From positions 248,001-312,000 of the forward strand of contig NZ_JAGSPM010000002.1 of NCBI RefSeq assembly GCF_018139645.1: 64,000 bases of DNA. Direction: 5' to 3'. The notes beneath the pieces are model-generated. The model saw only the letters and a list, made by a program, of their open reading frames with translations. It had not been told where the DNA came from and ran no database searches. Below are positions 8,655 through 19,902 of the stretch, in pieces. The stretch's first letter is position 1; each line of letters opens with the position of its first letter. Made by a program: the position numbers and the translations under genes. This DNA is from Affinundibacterium baiyunense (GTDB lineage: Bacteria > Pseudomonadota > Gammaproteobacteria > Burkholderiales > Burkholderiaceae_D).

Positions 8655-9464
8655 CTACTCAATTTTAATTTTGAAATAGTCGGCTTGTGGGCTGGGGTAG
8701 CTCAAATCCATGGCGGCCAATTTCTCGGCAACAATGCCTGCAATGATTAAATTTCTTTGTGTTTTTGAGTTGGCTGGAATAATGAACCAAGGTGCGTGCT
8801 GTTGATGGGTCGCCCGAATCACGCTTTGATAAGCATCTTGGTATGCGCTCCAAGATGCGCGCTCGGTTAAATCTTGTCCGTTAAATTTCCAATGCTTATT
8901 CGGATCACTCAAACGTTCTTGCAATCGTTGTTTTTGTTCATCCTTGGAGATATGCAAAAAGAATTTCAAGATGGTGGTACCGGTCTCGCTCAACATGCGC
9001 TCGAATGCATTGATGTGCGCATATCGACGCTGTACTTCCGTCTCGTCGATATCGCCATGGACTTTGGTGATTAACACATCTTCATAATGACTACGATTAA
9101 AAATCGCTAGCTCACCTGTAGCTGGAACCTGCTGATGAATTCGCCATAAGAAATCATGCGCCCGCTCACTTGCACTCGGTGCTTTGAAACTGATACTACG
9201 CACGCCGGCGGGGTTAGTACGGCCAAACACCACGCGCACCGTGCCGTCTTTTCCCGAAGTGTCCATGCCTTGTAGCACGATCAACAGCTTATGCTTTTGT
9301 TGTGCATAGAGGATGTTTTGAAACTCTCCAATTTGTTCACTTAACTCTAGCGTCTTAACCTTCATCAACTCTTTATTACTATTCACAGCCAAAGGTCGCA
9401 AGCTAGCGTCTTTATCTAAAATTTGGCTATTCTTGGTAGCGATAAATTGTGTTGAAATACTCAT
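8655..9464 (-). CDS. polyphosphate kinase 2 family phosphotransferase
   Basis: A cytoplasmic enzyme of 269 residues in the PPK2 family, which moves phosphate between inorganic polyphosphate and nucleotides. The Walker A-type loop GMDTSGKDGTVR lies near residue 65, followed by the family motifs VFGRTNPAGVRSISFKAPS, the FLWRIHQQVPATGELAIFNRSHYEDVL block, and a C-terminal half with WKFNGQDLTERASW and APWFIIPANSKTQRNL. Length matches a single-domain PPK2; whether it acts on AMP or ADP or prefers NTP synthesis cannot be decided here. The ATG at 9464 has AGG eight bases upstream; a GTG at 9473 is an alternative. It lies 19 bases downstream of the CoA-binding protein gene on the same strand. Confidence 0.88.
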   Translation of the reverse strand: MSISTQFIATKNSQILDKDASLRPLAVNSNKELMKVKTLELSEQIGEFQNILYAQQKHKLLIVLQGMDTSGKDGTVRVVFGRTNPAGVRSISFKAPSASERAHDFLWRIHQQVPATGELAIFNRSHYEDVLITKVHGDIDETEVQRRYAHINAFERMLSETGTTILKFFLHISKDEQKQRLQERLSDPNKHWKFNGQDLTERASWSAYQDAYQSVIRATHQQHAPWFIIPANSKTQRNLIIAGIVAEKLAAMDLSYPSPQADYFKIKIE

Positions 9465-9483
9465 GAGCGACACCTAGATTAAG

Positions 9484-9948
9484 TTAATTGGTGATGTTAT
9501 GTAGGCGTTTGTGTTCAATCTTCGTGCAACGATTCATTACAACTGCCAAACCCGCTGAACGCGCTTGCGCGGCCGCATCTTGATTCGTAATTTCTAGCTG
9601 CATCCAAACTGCTTTTGCACCAACTGTAATGGCTTCACTAACGATGGGTGGAATATCATCCGCTTTGCGGAAACAATCAACAATATCAATTTCCATCCCG
9701 CTCTGCTGTTTCGCTTCACTCAGACTCGCATAGCAAGGCTCGCCTAAAATTGTCTGCTCCTGCAACAAGGGATTAATCGCAAGTATTTGATAACCGTGCG
9801 CTTTTAGGTACTGTGCAACTTTAAAGCTATCGCGCTCTGGTTTATTCGACACGCCAATGATCGCAATTGTTTTTGCGTGGTTCAACAACTGATCAATCTG
9901 CGTGTTCGTTTGTGCATCGATTTGTGCTTCCATTTGGGTGTCGCTCAT
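9484..9948 (-). CDS. CoA-binding domain protein (YccU-like)
   Basis: A 154-residue cytoplasmic protein with one Rossmann-type CoA-binding domain. The pattern IAIIGVSNKPERDSFKVAQYLKAHGYQILAINP is the typical start of this family, followed by VDCFRKADDIPPIV and AVWMQLEITNQDAAAQARSAGLAVVMNRCTKIEH. Family members are related to the CoA-binding half of succinyl-CoA synthetase but have no assigned reaction. I start at the ATG at 9948 (GGA nine bases upstream); an upstream TTG at 9966 would add six residues. It lies just beyond the atp operon terminator and next to the PPK2 gene. Confidence 0.85.
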   Translation of the reverse strand: MSDTQMEAQIDAQTNTQIDQLLNHAKTIAIIGVSNKPERDSFKVAQYLKAHGYQILAINPLLQEQTILGEPCYASLSEAKQQSGMEIDIVDCFRKADDIPPIVSEAITVGAKAVWMQLEITNQDAAAQARSAGLAVVMNRCTKIEHKRLHNITN

Positions 9949-9976
9949 AGTTGGTAGTCCAATCAATTAGAAGACG

Positions 9977-10005
9977 GAAAAAGAAAAAGGCAGCCTTAGC
10001 TGCCT
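9977..10005 (-). terminator. rho-independent terminator of the atp operon
   Basis: A perfect 7-bp stem AGGCAGC/GCTGCCT with a 4-base loop, followed on the minus strand by a long U-rich tail. It lies 52 bases past the atpC stop codon. Confidence 0.9.
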
Positions 10006-10057
10006 CTTCTATATTAAAACCACTTTACTGCTTCTGCAAAGAAAAACCTTTACAGAA

Positions 10058-10480
10058 TTAACGCTTAGAACGTAATTTCTGAATCGCTGCCAATTGCGCG
10101 ATCGCAGATGCTAACTCGGCTTGCGCTTGCGCGTAATCGATGCCTGCATCGCGATTAACCAAAGCTTCTTCTGCCAATTTCTTAGCTTCAGCTGCTTTCG
10201 CTTCATCAAGATCATGTCCACGAATCGCTGTATCTGCCAACACTGTAACCGCATCAGGCTGAACTTCCAGGATACCACCTGCAACGAATACAAATTCGTC
10301 TTCGGCTTGACCTGCAATCTTAATGCGTACCGCGCCTGGCTTAATACGTGTGATCAATGGTGTGTGCTTTGGATAAATACCCAATTCACCTGATTCACCC
10401 GGCAACGCGACGAATTCAGCTTCGCCAGAAAAGATGCTCTCTTCTGCAGAAACTACGTCAACGTGAATAGTATGTGCCAT
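10058..10480 (-). CDS. atpC: ATP synthase F1 subunit epsilon
   Basis: The 140-residue epsilon subunit of the F1 central stalk, which couples rotation to catalysis and can inhibit ATP hydrolysis. An N-terminal beta-sandwich ([39 protein letters not shown]) is followed by [18 protein letters not shown] and a C-terminal helical hairpin rich in Ala, Glu and Lys ([16 protein letters not shown]). It is the last gene of the atp operon, 121 bases after atpD. Confidence 0.97.
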   Translation of the reverse strand: MAHTIHVDVVSAEESIFSGEAEFVALPGESGELGIYPKHTPLITRIKPGAVRIKIAGQAEDEFVFVAGGILEVQPDAVTVLADTAIRGHDLDEAKAAEAKKLAEEALVNRDAGIDYAQAQAELASAIAQLAAIQKLRSKR

Positions 10481-10601
10481 GTGCTAACCTTTTCTTTCGT
10501 CTAAGTACGCTTACGCGCACCACGAAAAGTCTGCCTTTTGCGTCGATTGCTTCGAGTCGCCCTACTTTGGCATGACGACTCAAGCAAACGAGTTCGCAAT
10601 A

Positions 10602-12035
<1,434 letters not shown>

Positions 12036-12905
12036 TTAAACCGCTGCCGCGCCGGCGACGATTTCGGAGAGCTCTTTTGTAATCGCAGCTTGACGGGTTT
12101 TGTTGTAAACCAGTTTCAACTCACCAATCACATTACCTGCGTTATCGCTAGCTGACTTCATCGCCACCATACGTGCCGATTGTTCAGACGCCATATTTTC
12201 TGCAACTGCTTGATAAATCAGTGCTTCAACATAACGTACCAACAATTCATCGATCACCGCAGCTGCATCTGGTTCGTAAATATAGTCCCAAGAATGTTGG
12301 GCTTTATTTGTTTCCAGCTTGTCCGATGTCAGAGGCAATAATTGCTCAACCACCGGTTCTTGCTTCATGGTGTTAATGAATTTGGTGTAGCTCAAATAAA
12401 CCGCATCGAGCTTGCCTTCCTGATACGCATCCAGCAACAACTTGACTGGACCAATCAATTTATCGAGGTGGGGTGTATCACCCAACTGTGTCGCATGCGA
12501 CACAACTTTTGCACCTACACGATTCAGGAAACCGAGACCTTTATTACCAATCGCGACCGCTTCAATTTTTGAACCCTTACCTTCGAGTTCACGCATCTTG
12601 TTGGTGACCAAACGCAAAACGTTGGTATTCAAGCCACCGCACAAACCCTTATCGGTTGTCACAACGATCAAGCCAATTTTCTTAGCTTGATCTTGTTGAA
12701 CCATGAAAGGATGCGTGTACTCTGGGTTGGCCTGTGACAAGTTCGCTGTGATCGTACGAATTTTTTCACTGTACGGACGAGCCGCACGCATTCTGTCCTG
12801 CGCTTTACGCATTTTAGAAGCAGCGACCATTTCCATCGCCTTCGTGATCTTTTTCGTATTCTCTACGCTTTTGATCTTGCCACGTATCTCTTTACCTACA
12901 GCCAT
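12036..12905 (-). CDS. atpG: ATP synthase F1 subunit gamma
   Basis: The 289-residue gamma subunit, the rotor shaft of F1. It begins with the conserved [36 protein letters not shown] and ends with [49 protein letters not shown] in shortened form, the two helices that make the coiled coil. Normal length. Sits 29 bases after atpA and 30 before atpD. Confidence 0.98.
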   Translation of the reverse strand: MAVGKEIRGKIKSVENTKKITKAMEMVAASKMRKAQDRMRAARPYSEKIRTITANLSQANPEYTHPFMVQQDQAKKIGLIVVTTDKGLCGGLNTNVLRLVTNKMRELEGKGSKIEAVAIGNKGLGFLNRVGAKVVSHATQLGDTPHLDKLIGPVKLLLDAYQEGKLDAVYLSYTKFINTMKQEPVVEQLLPLTSDKLETNKAQHSWDYIYEPDAAAVIDELLVRYVEALIYQAVAENMASEQSARMVAMKSASDNAGNVIGELKLVYNKTRQAAITKELSEIVAGAAAV

Positions 12906-12934
12906 GAGTATTGACTCCTTCTAGCTACGGTAAA

Positions 12935-14476
12935 TTAAAATGCGCCGGATTTTTTGAAATCAGCGATTGCAGCAGCCATGGCAGCTTCGCCATCTTTGTC
13001 CAATTGCTTAGTCTCTTCAATCTTTTGCAACAAAGCTGCGTGACTTGTTTTCATGAAGTTGTGTACGCCAGCTTCGAAAGCCAATACTTTCTTCACAGGT
13101 ACATCATCCAAGAAACCTTTGTTCACTGCGAACAAAGTCACTGCCATCAAAGAAATTGACAATGGCGCGTACTGAGCTTGTTTCAACAATTCAGTTACAC
13201 GTGCACCACGATCCAATTGCTTACGGGTTGCTTCGTCCAAGTCAGACGCAAACTGCGCAAACGCAGCCAATTCACGATACTGCGCCAAGTCAGTACGAAT
13301 ACCACCGGACAAGTTTTTAATAACTTTGGTTTGAGCAGCACCACCAACGCGAGACACGGAAATACCCGCGTTAATCGCTGGACGAATACCTGCGTTAAAC
13401 AAAGAAGTTTCCAAGAAGATCTGACCGTCAGTAATCGAAATGACGTTAGTTGGAACGAAAGCAGAAACGTCACCAGCTTGTGTTTCAATGATAGGCAATG
13501 CTGTCAATGAACCTGTCTTACCTTTAACTTCACCGTTAGTGAATGCTTCAACGTAGTCAGGGTTAACACGCGCGGCGCGCTCTAACAAACGTGAGTGCAG
13601 GTAGAACACGTCACCTGGGTAAGCTTCACGGCCTGGTGGACGGCGCAACAACAAGGAAACTTGACGGTAAGCCACAGCTTGCTTAGACAAATCATCATAA
13701 ACGATCAATGCGTCTTCACCGCGATCACGGAAGTATTCACCCATTGCGCAACCAGAGTACGCAGAAACGTATTGCATCGCTGCAGATTCAGCTGCAGTTG
13801 CCGCAACAACGATGGTGTATTCCATCGCGCCGTGTGCTTCTAAAGCGCGCACAACGTTTTTAACGGAAGATGCTTTTTGACCAATCGCTACGTAGATACA
13901 AGTAACGCCTTGACCTTTTTGGTTGATGATGGAGTCAATCGCTACCGCTGTTTTACCAGTTTGACGATCGCCAATGATCAATTCACGTTGACCACGACCA
14001 ACTGGAACCATGGAGTCGATAGACTTCAAACCAGTTTGCAATGGTTGTGAAACGGATTGACGTGCAATAACGCCTGGAGCAATCTTTTCGATTGGCGCAG
14101 ATAATTTTGCATTGATTGGGCCTTTGCCGTCGATTGGTTGACCCAATGCGTTAACTACACGGCCGCGCAATTCTGGACCGATAGGAACTTCCAAAATACG
14201 ACCAGTACATTTCACTGTGTCGCCTTCAGAGATGTGCTCGTAGTCACCGAGAATAACGGCACCAACGGAATCACGTTCCAAGTTCAAAGCCAAACCAAAT
14301 GTATTGCCTGGGAATTCCAACATCTCACCTTGCATCGCATCGGACAAACCGTGGATGCGGCAGATGCCGTCGGTAACGGAAATAACCGTACCTTGATTAC
14401 GAATCTCAGCACCGTCGCCAAGGCCTTGAATACGGCTCTTGATCAACTCGCTGATTTCTGATGGGTTGAGTTGCAT
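12935..14476 (-). CDS. atpA: ATP synthase F1 subunit alpha
   Basis: The 513-residue non-catalytic alpha subunit. [13 protein letters not shown] near residue 169 is its P-loop, and [13 protein letters not shown] and the [25 protein letters not shown] block (here LSGGIRTDL) are present. The N-terminus [16 protein letters not shown] is the segment that binds subunit delta. Standard length; lies between atpH (36 bases) and atpG. Confidence 0.99.
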   Translation of the reverse strand: MQLNPSEISELIKSRIQGLGDGAEIRNQGTVISVTDGICRIHGLSDAMQGEMLEFPGNTFGLALNLERDSVGAVILGDYEHISEGDTVKCTGRILEVPIGPELRGRVVNALGQPIDGKGPINAKLSAPIEKIAPGVIARQSVSQPLQTGLKSIDSMVPVGRGQRELIIGDRQTGKTAVAIDSIINQKGQGVTCIYVAIGQKASSVKNVVRALEAHGAMEYTIVVAATAAESAAMQYVSAYSGCAMGEYFRDRGEDALIVYDDLSKQAVAYRQVSLLLRRPPGREAYPGDVFYLHSRLLERAARVNPDYVEAFTNGEVKGKTGSLTALPIIETQAGDVSAFVPTNVISITDGQIFLETSLFNAGIRPAINAGISVSRVGGAAQTKVIKNLSGGIRTDLAQYRELAAFAQFASDLDEATRKQLDRGARVTELLKQAQYAPLSISLMAVTLFAVNKGFLDDVPVKKVLAFEAGVHNFMKTSHAALLQKIEETKQLDKDGEAAMAAAIADFKKSGAF

Positions 14477-14512
14477 ACAAACTCCTAAAATTGTTTCAGT
14501 ACTTGAACAGCA

Positions 14513-15046
14513 TTAAGCTGTCAAAGCGTTGTGCATCTGTTGCAGCTTGGCACGAACCGAAGTATCTAACACTTGATCACCAACCACGATACGCACACCA
14601 CCGATCAAGGAAGAGTCTACCTTCACGGTTGGGTGCAGTTTGCGACCAAATTTCTTTTCCAGTGTTGCCGCCAATTCGCTAACCTGCGCATCTGTCATTT
14701 CAAACGCACTTGTGATTTCAGCATCTGCGGAGCCGGCATCGGCATTTTGCAAAGCATGAAATTGCACAGCGATTTCTGGCAAAGCGGTTAAACGGTCATA
14801 TTCAGTCAATGTAAGCACGAAGTTTTTCGCTTCAGCAGTTACAGGAGACTTCAACACGGACAAGAAAGCCTCCGCAGTTTGCGCTGCGGAGACTTTGGGG
14901 TTGTGTGCAAGAGCCACTACATCGGGATGCGCTGCGGCTTGCGCCATCTCAGCAACCAGTTCCGACCAAGCGGACAAGTTACCGGACTTAGCAACGCGAT
15001 ACAACGCTTCTGCGTAAGGACGAGCGATCGTTGCGAGTTCTGCCAT
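14513..15046 (-). CDS. atpH: ATP synthase F1 subunit delta
   Basis: The 177-residue delta subunit that ties the peripheral stalk to the top of F1. It starts [20 protein letters not shown], the family signature, and ends with a beta-rich part containing [29 protein letters not shown]. The start follows the atpF stop codon with only two bases between, so the two are probably translationally coupled. Confidence 0.97.
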   Translation of the reverse strand: MAELATIARPYAEALYRVAKSGNLSAWSELVAEMAQAAAHPDVVALAHNPKVSAAQTAEAFLSVLKSPVTAEAKNFVLTLTEYDRLTALPEIAVQFHALQNADAGSADAEITSAFEMTDAQVSELAATLEKKFGRKLHPTVKVDSSLIGGVRIVVGDQVLDTSVRAKLQQMHNALTA

Positions 15047-15048
15047 GA

Positions 15049-15519
15049 TTACAGCTCAGTCTTCAATTGGTTCAACAAATCTGCATGAGCAGAAGCGTTA
15101 ACCTCACGTTTCAAAATTTGCTCTGCACCTTTTACTGCCAAAGCAGCAACTTGGTCGCGCAATTCTTCACGTGCTTTTGTGACTTGATTAGCAGCTTCTG
15201 CTTGAGCGGCAGCGATGATACGCGCAGCTTCTGCACTAGCAGCATTCTTAGCTTCTTCAACGATCAATTGACCACGCTTCTCAGCGTTTGCAACATGTTT
15301 CAAGCCTTCTTCACGAGCATTTGCCAATTCAAGCTGAATTTTTTTCTCAGCTTCTTTCATGGCAGCTTGCCCTTGATCCGCAGCAGCTAGGCCGTCTGCG
15401 ATTTTTTTCATACGTGCATCGATGGCACCAATCAATGGTGGCCAAACGAATTTCATGGTAAACAAAGCTAGGATGAAAAACACCCCAGCTTGATACCACA
15501 TAGTTTGATTCAGATTCAT
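15049..15519 (-). CDS. atpF: ATP synthase F0 subunit b
   Basis: The 156-residue b subunit, which dimerises as the peripheral stalk. A single N-terminal membrane helix (about residues 7-27) starts [20 protein letters not shown] and leads into a long charged helix of the right-handed coiled-coil type. Standard length. Placed between atpE and atpH. Confidence 0.97.
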   Translation of the reverse strand: MNLNQTMWYQAGVFFILALFTMKFVWPPLIGAIDARMKKIADGLAAADQGQAAMKEAEKKIQLELANAREEGLKHVANAEKRGQLIVEEAKNAASAEAARIIAAAQAEAANQVTKAREELRDQVAALAVKGAEQILKREVNASAHADLLNQLKTEL

Positions 15520-15597
15520 CGTCGTTTCCTTGTGTGAATTATCGTTCCGCTAGCGCCGATCTGCTGACCAACGCTGCGGTAGAAAAAGGAAATTAAA

Positions 15598-15858
<261 letters not shown>

Positions 15859-15947
15859 TTAAAAAATTAAAATACCAAAACCAAAAACTAAAACCAAAAA
15901 ACTAAATTCGATACAAACCAATATTACTGCTCAACTACTGCTCTAAA

Positions 15948-16772
15948 TTAATGCGCCTCGTGAGATTGACCCATGTACACCAAAGTCAACATCATGAAAA
16001 TAAAGGCTTGCAAGAATACGATCAAAATGTGGAAGATTGCCCAGATCGAACCAGCAATCAATTGTCCGATACCGCCAAAATGGCTGTAAGCACCGAGTAA
16101 TGCGATCAACAAGAATAACAACTCACCAGCGAACATATTACCGAACAGTCGCATACCGAGTGAGAAGGTCTTTGCCGCATATTCAACCACGTTCAACATA
16201 ATATTGAATGGCAACATCATTGGACCAAATGGCGCTGTACACAATTCCTTAATGAAGCCGCCTGCACCTTTAATCTTGACTGAGTAGTACATCATCAACA
16301 TAAACACGCCAACGGAGATACCCAAAGTACCATTCAAATCAGCTGTTGGAACAACACGGTGATAAGTATGAGTGTCAATACCCAATAATGGGAACAACCA
16401 AACGGAAAACAAATCGACTGGCAAGAAGTCCATTGCGTTCATTAAAGAAACCCACATGAATACAGTCAAAGCCATTGGTGCGATGAAAGAAACATTACCG
16501 TGAACAATGCTTTTAGCTTGATCGTTAACCATCTCAACAATCATTTCAATCGCGCATTGGAAACGGCCTGGAACACCAGAAGTTGCCTTACGGGATGCCA
16601 TGTACATCAAAATAATTGCTACCAAACCACAGAACACCGACCAAATAATGGTGTCGTAGTTGATATAAGACATATCGACCAACGCTGTTTGCTGTTGGTT
16701 GGCATTATTTAAATGCCCAAGATGATGGGATATATATTCTGACGGGGTTGGGGCGTTTTCTGATGCGCTCAT
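15948..16772 (-). CDS. atpB: ATP synthase F0 subunit a
   Basis: The roughly 274-residue a subunit that forms the proton half-channels against the c ring. The essential arginine is in FSLGMRLFGNMFAGELL, and the last helices contain the conserved polar residues (FLQAFIFMMLTLVYMG). I start at the ATG at 16772, two bases after the atpI stop; a TTG two codons upstream overlaps atpI. A longer N-terminal periplasmic part (residues 1-40) is usual for betaproteobacteria. Confidence 0.96.
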   Translation of the reverse strand: MSASENAPTPSEYISHHLGHLNNANQQQTALVDMSYINYDTIIWSVFCGLVAIILMYMASRKATSGVPGRFQCAIEMIVEMVNDQAKSIVHGNVSFIAPMALTVFMWVSLMNAMDFLPVDLFSVWLFPLLGIDTHTYHRVVPTADLNGTLGISVGVFMLMMYYSVKIKGAGGFIKELCTAPFGPMMLPFNIMLNVVEYAAKTFSLGMRLFGNMFAGELLFLLIALLGAYSHFGGIGQLIAGSIWAIFHILIVFLQAFIFMMLTLVYMGQSHEAH

Positions 16773-16774
16773 AA

Positions 16775-17113
16775 TCAATGCCTAAAGAGTAGTATTAAAT
16801 AACTTTTCATTACCACGATGAATGCAGCGAGAAACGCCAGCCAATTCAATTCGGGGTAAAACAAAACCACCGCTCCCATGAGAGCAATGGTCAGTGCAAT
16901 TTTTATAAACTCACCGACAAAAAAATTCATCGGGTTGGCACCGCCGGGTTTTCGTACGCTACTTAATAAGCGTAAAGCAAAAAACGCGTTCGGAAGCGCG
17001 CAACAGAGACCGCCGAGCAAAGCGGATAAACCAGCAGAGAGACCAGACACTAATAAGGCCACGAGCGCCACGATGAAAGCTGCTGCAATTTGCAACAGGA
17101 TAATGCGCGCCAT
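16775..17113 (-). CDS. atpI: ATP synthase assembly/accessory protein I
   Basis: A 112-residue protein with four hydrophobic segments, typical of AtpI, which assists assembly of the c ring. Seen features include GLSALLGGLCCALPNAFFALRLL and a short positively charged loop (SSVRKPGG). It is the first gene of the atp operon; GGGGAG lies upstream of its ATG. Its stop codon lies two bases before the atpB start. Confidence 0.9.
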   Translation of the reverse strand: MARIILLQIAAAFIVALVALLVSGLSAGLSALLGGLCCALPNAFFALRLLSSVRKPGGANPMNFFVGEFIKIALTIALMGAVVLFYPELNWLAFLAAFIVVMKSYLILLFRH

Positions 17114-17302
17114 GCCACTCCCCAGTTTTACAACAAATATTCGTTTTTCATCAAAAAACGCTGCTTTTTAATTCTTTTTATTTGCTACGTTTTAGCGTTT
17201 TATCGCTAGCTTGATGTTTTGTGTGATCTATTTTGGTGCTGCTCCAACGCAATTTTGGTGCGGGTTTTGCGCATTTTTGGGCAGATTTTCCAAAGCCACG
17301 GA

Positions 17303-17331
17303 ATTATACGTGCATGTATAAGCAAGGTCAA
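17303..17331 (-). promoter_or_regulatory. atpI: sigma70 promoter of the atp operon
   Basis: On the minus strand TTGACC (17326-17331), a 17-bp spacer and a perfect TATAAT (17303-17308) make a near-consensus promoter. Transcription should start near 17296, giving a leader of about 180 nt before atpI. Confidence 0.85.
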
Positions 17332-17398
17332 ACGTTTGATGCAACGCAACAAATTCTGTTTTAAATTTCGTTTGCCCAATACTGTTCGACTATTTTGC

Positions 17399-17426
17399 AA
17401 GTTTGCCGAGGATTATCGGCAAACTT
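17399..17426. repeat. perfect 11-bp inverted repeat downstream of parB
   Basis: AAGTTTGCCGA and TCGGCAAACTT flank a 6-base loop GGATTA, 35 bases beyond the parB stop codon. Neither strand has a convincing U-run after it, so it may be a weak terminator, an RNA end-protecting hairpin, or a protein site. Confidence 0.6.
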
Positions 17427-17460
17427 AATACTTTGACTTCAAAATCTCGTGCAGCAAAAC

Positions 17461-18354
17461 TCATTGACCGCGAATCTTTAGTATCACGCCGTCTAAAGAA
17501 TCAAGATCGGCAAAATCAATGACCATTTGACCACGCCCCTTGCTTCCCATTTTCAAAGTGACTTGTGTTGCTAATAAATCCGACAACTCTTCTTCGAGTT
17601 GAGTAATATCACGTGACTTTTCGGCTTTGTCTTTTTGTTTACTTGGTGCAGCAAGTTCAGCCGTCGTTTTAGCGACCAACTTCTCAGTGTCTCGTACCGA
17701 CATGCGTTTCGCGACGACTTGATTCGCCAATTGAATCTGTGTTGCGGCATCAACCGCCAACAGAGCGCGCGCATGTCCCATATCAATGTCGCCGGCCATC
17801 AACATGGTTTGCACTGGTCGCGCTAAATTCAATAAACGCAGTAAATTCGATACGGCACTTCTTGAGCGCCCCACCGCATTTGCTGCTTGCTCGTGCGTAA
17901 ATGTGAAATCAGAGATCAAACGATGGATACCTTGCGCTTCTTCCAGCGGATTTAGATCTTCGCGTTGAATGTTTTCGATCAACGCCATTGCTGCCGCAGC
18001 TTGATCGTCCACATCTTTCACCAGAACCGCAACTTCTGTTAATCCAGCTAATTGGGAAGCACGGAAACGACGCTCACCGGCGATGATTTCATATTTGGTA
18101 ACGCCATTCGCTTGACTGATAGGACGAACCAAAATGGGTTGCATCAAGCCTTGCGCTTTAATGGAGGCTGCCAATTCTGCTAAAGCCCCCTCATCCATAC
18201 GCGTACGCGGTTGATATTTACCCGCTTGCATTTGTGTTACTGGCAAGCTGGTAGGAGCACCAACCACCGTTGGTACCGCTTCAGCAAAATCCCCTGCACC
18301 ATCTAGTAAAGCGTCTAAGCCACGCCCCAAGCCTTTTTGTTTTTTAATTGCCAT
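17461..18354 (-). CDS. parB: chromosome-partitioning protein ParB
   Basis: A 297-residue ParB/Spo0J-family CTP-dependent DNA clamp that loads at parS. The start MAIKKQKGLGRGLDALL is the standard N-terminus, which binds ParA. The CTP-binding box GERRFRASQLAG lies near residue 105 with the ENIQREDLNPLEEAQ segment after it, followed by the helix-turn-helix (FTHEQAANAVGRSRSAVSNLLRLL) and a C-terminal dimerisation domain. I use the ATG at 18354; the ATG two codons upstream at 18360 is equally possible, but the longer frame to 18507 overlaps parA and is unlikely. It lies 19 bases after parA. Confidence 0.95.
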   Translation of the reverse strand: MAIKKQKGLGRGLDALLDGAGDFAEAVPTVVGAPTSLPVTQMQAGKYQPRTRMDEGALAELAASIKAQGLMQPILVRPISQANGVTKYEIIAGERRFRASQLAGLTEVAVLVKDVDDQAAAAMALIENIQREDLNPLEEAQGIHRLISDFTFTHEQAANAVGRSRSAVSNLLRLLNLARPVQTMLMAGDIDMGHARALLAVDAATQIQLANQVVAKRMSVRDTEKLVAKTTAELAAPSKQKDKAEKSRDITQLEEELSDLLATQVTLKMGSKGRGQMVIDFADLDSLDGVILKIRGQ

Positions 18355-18373
18355 GTTCATACTTAAAATAAAA

Positions 18374-19153
18374 TTATTTTTTATCGATTGCTTTAATTCT
18401 TTCCACCATCTCTGCGCCGAAGGCGATATAGGCTTGCGCTCCTTTGGAAGATGGGTCAAACACGACACCTGGTATTCCATACGATGGTGCTTCTGCCAAG
18501 CGCACATTACGTGGAATCACCGTCTTAAAGACCTTGTCACCGAAATGTTGCTCCAATTGATCAGAGACTTGCTGCGACAACGTCATGCGTGGATCAAACA
18601 TCACGCGCAGTAATCCAACAATTTTTAAATCAGGATTCAAATTCGCAGACACTTTCTTGATCGTATTGGCCAAATCTGACAATCCTTCCAATGCGTAATA
18701 CTCACACTGCATAGGAATAATGACGCCATTTGCTGCACATAAACCATTCAAAGTCAGCATTGACAATGCCGGCGGACAATCGATCAAAACGAAGTCGTAG
18801 TCAGCGCCTACTTCGTCTAAGGCTAAGCGTAAACGCTTATCTCGATTTTCCAACTCGACCATCTCGACTTCAGCACCAGCAAGCTCGCGGTTAGCAGGAA
18901 GAATATCAAATTTGCCAGATTCTGATCTTACCACTGCCGATTTTACATCGGCCATACCAAGCAAAACTTGATAAACAGACAACTCTATCTTTGCTTTATT
19001 GACACCCGCCCCCATCGTGGCATTACCTTGAGGATCAAGATCAATCAGCAGAACGCGTTGATCCAGCTTCGCCAAACCAGCTGCCAGATTGACCGTTGTA
19101 GTAGTTTTTCCTACACCACCTTTTTGATTGGCAACGCAAAAAATTTTAGCCAT
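18374..19153 (-). CDS. parA: chromosome-partitioning ATPase ParA
   Basis: A 259-residue Walker-type ATPase of the chromosomal ParA/Soj class, which moves ParB-parS complexes over the nucleoid. The deviant Walker A motif KGGVGKTTT lies at residues 10-18, LLIDLDPQGNATMGAG and VLIDCPPALSMLTLN are the A' and B motifs. Short form without an N-terminal DNA-binding domain, as expected for chromosomal systems. Lies in the mnmG-rsmG-parA-parB cluster. Confidence 0.97.
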   Translation of the reverse strand: MAKIFCVANQKGGVGKTTTTVNLAAGLAKLDQRVLLIDLDPQGNATMGAGVNKAKIELSVYQVLLGMADVKSAVVRSESGKFDILPANRELAGAEVEMVELENRDKRLRLALDEVGADYDFVLIDCPPALSMLTLNGLCAANGVIIPMQCEYYALEGLSDLANTIKKVSANLNPDLKIVGLLRVMFDPRMTLSQQVSDQLEQHFGDKVFKTVIPRNVRLAEAPSYGIPGVVFDPSSKGAQAYIAFGAEMVERIKAIDKK

Positions 19154-19200
19154 AGATACTTTTTAGAATAGTTGCGGTTAAAAGAAAATCCCAGAACTGC

Positions 19201-19216
19201 TGTTTCACGTGTAACT
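19201..19216. other. parS-like site (14 of 16 bases)
   Basis: TGTTTCACGTGTAACT in the rsmG-parA gap differs from the consensus TGTTTCACGTGAAACA at two positions, both in the right half. It may be a weaker ParB site or a relic. Confidence 0.5.
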
Positions 19217-19242
19217 TAATTTGCTGACTTATACTTGCTGAC

Positions 19243-19899
19243 TTATTTGGCTGAGCCTAATTTCTTCACATGTACCAAATGTCTTTCTACATCCAAACCC
19301 GGTACTCGCAAAGGTTCAATACTCTCGACTTCCCATCCGTCTGGTAGTCGTTCAATTTCATGTGTTGGCGAAACGCCCTTCATGGCAAGAAAACGTCCGT
19401 TCTCTGCCAACAAATGATGCGACCAATTAATGAAGTTATTGAGTTCAGAAAAGGCACGAGAAGTAATCACGTCAAATTGATGCTCGACTTTCAGCAGCTC
19501 AACTCGGCCCGTATACACGGTGACATTTTTGAGTTTCAACTCCGCTTTTACTTGGGTTAAGAAAGCAGTCTTCTTGTTGACGATATCAATCATCGTGACC
19601 GAAGCAGTTGGAAAAACTATCGCTAAAACGATGCCAGGTAAACCACCACCCGAACCGACATCTAGAATATTCTTGGCTTGAGTAAATGCATGGACCGCCG
19701 ACAAGGAGTCCAATAAATGCTGCTTCACCATATCGTGAGGATCACGGATCGAGGTCAAGTTATAAACCGAATTCCACTTAATCAACAACGCTAAGTAAGA
19801 CAGCATCTTTTCCACCTGCTCTTCGGTCAATGGCAAACCTAAGGAGGTAATACCTTCTCTTAACTCTTTTCCCAGAGCTTCTTTATCGAAACGACTCAT
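19243..19899 (-). CDS. rsmG: 16S rRNA (guanine527-N7)-methyltransferase
   Basis: A 218-residue SAM-dependent methyltransferase (GidB) that modifies G527 of 16S rRNA. The SAM-binding motif ILDVGSGGGLPGIVLA lies near residue 80, preceded by NSVYNLTSIRDPHDMVKQHLLDSL, a family hallmark. It begins three bases after the mnmG stop codon, so the two genes are surely cotranscribed. Confidence 0.97.
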   Translation of the reverse strand: MSRFDKEALGKELREGITSLGLPLTEEQVEKMLSYLALLIKWNSVYNLTSIRDPHDMVKQHLLDSLSAVHAFTQAKNILDVGSGGGLPGIVLAIVFPTASVTMIDIVNKKTAFLTQVKAELKLKNVTVYTGRVELLKVEHQFDVITSRAFSELNNFINWSHHLLAENGRFLAMKGVSPTHEIERLPDGWEVESIEPLRVPGLDVERHLVHVKKLGSAK

Positions 19900-19902
19900 A
19901 AA

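Larger units (their letters stand above)
17114..17460. other. parB-atpI intergenic region
   Basis: Holds the atp promoter and leader and, nearer parB, a perfect inverted repeat. A 64-codon minus-strand frame (17206-17400) overlaps the promoter and looks spurious. Confidence 0.7.

Noticed and set aside
17206-17400. 64-codon minus-strand frame in the parB-atpI gap
   Set aside because: It runs through the near-consensus atp promoter and has no binding site or family features.
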